From Acidobacteriales bacterium 59-55 (GTDB lineage: Bacteria > Acidobacteriota > Terriglobia > Terriglobales > Acidobacteriaceae): a stretch of 64,000 nt of DNA. The stretch covers positions 1,364,001 to 1,428,000 of the forward strand of contig MKSV01000007.1 of assembly GCA_001897435.1 (NCBI GenBank), read 5' to 3'. Numbering within the stretch: the stretch's first letter is position 1; the number at the start of each line of letters is the position of its first letter. The position numbers were made by a program, and so were the translations under genes. The notes under the pieces are model-generated. The model made no database searches. It saw only the letters and a list, made by a program, of their open reading frames with translations, and had not been told where the DNA came from. Positions 63,941 to 64,000 of the stretch are shown piece after piece.

Positions 63941-64000
63941 TTAGGCCTGTGAAGGCGCGATTCCCAGCATCTTCAGGAAGGCTTCGTGCCTCGCCTTTGC
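63941..64000 (-). CDS. C-terminal end of an unidentified gene
   Basis: The last 19 codons of a minus-strand gene that begins beyond the window, reading AKARHEAFLKMLGIAPSQA before TAA (63941-63943). A hairpin AGGCTGGCT/AGCCAGCCT (63921-63941) overlaps the stop, a likely terminator. No family can be assigned. The gap 63789-63920 shows nothing else. Confidence 0.5.
   Translation of the reverse strand, partial: AKARHEAFLKMLGIAPSQA

Overview
The window looks like a chromosome segment of an acidobacterium of the Terriglobus/Granulicella/Edaphobacter kind (inference). It has high G+C, a GH28 pectinase, a TonB-dependent receptor with an N-terminal carboxypeptidase-regulatory-like domain, a VWFA-related protein and a two-ClpN ClpC. 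The species cannot be named from sequence alone.

Most of the window is one integrated conjugative element (ICE) of about 50.3 kb, roughly 1888-52209. It sits in the 3' end of a tRNA-Gln(CUG) gene. The last part of that gene, TGCCCCCCAGGGATTC on the + strand, is repeated exactly at 1893-1908 and 52194-52209. A P4-type tyrosine integrase starts about 200 bp inside the right end. Copies of TACCCGCAA lie at both ends and are probably integrase arm-type sites.

Layout of the ICE from left to right: a parDE-type toxin-antitoxin pair (2103-2692); a VirB/Trb type IV secretion operon (2901-12500); ssb, a RepB-like primase, a MobC-like protein, a VirD4/TraG coupling protein and a MobF (TrwC/TraI) relaxase (12998-20087); a defence cargo of somewhat more A+T-rich genes (20116-28051) holding a PD-(D/E)XK-like gene, an adenine methyltransferase overlapping a nuclease gene, and an Abi_C-like gene followed by a QxK nuclease; an SOS-mutagenesis cassette imuA-imuB-dnaE2 divergent from a SRAP (yedK-like) gene (28152-34436); an anti-restriction/partition module with ArdC and ParB-like proteins (34955-38545); a copper/heavy-metal module (38908-49207) with a two-component system, a His/Trp-rich SHOCT protein, a TonB receptor, a CopA-type ATPase, an HPP membrane protein, a CorE-like ECF sigma factor, a 35-residue metallothionein-like peptide and a cupin; and the control end, with a LysR regulator, an AlpA-type excisionase and the integrase (49209-51993).

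Shared non-coding elements tie the modules together. A 48-bp block with a palindrome stands before the secretion operon (2791-2838) and between lysR and alpA (50275-50322), which suggests co-regulation of transfer and excision. A second conserved block of about 34 bp stands just before the TonB receptor and the cupin genes (43892-43925 and 48380-48413), probably a common metal-response promoter or operator.

Chromosomal flanks: on the left, the GH28 gene and a broken parDE relic. On the right, a DinB-like protein, a VWFA-related protein, a zinc alcohol dehydrogenase, a LolC permease - AhpD-like - LolD ATPase cluster, clpC, a cupin, a YtxH protein, a cyclic-nucleotide-domain histidine kinase, a DUF427 protein and the end of one further gene.
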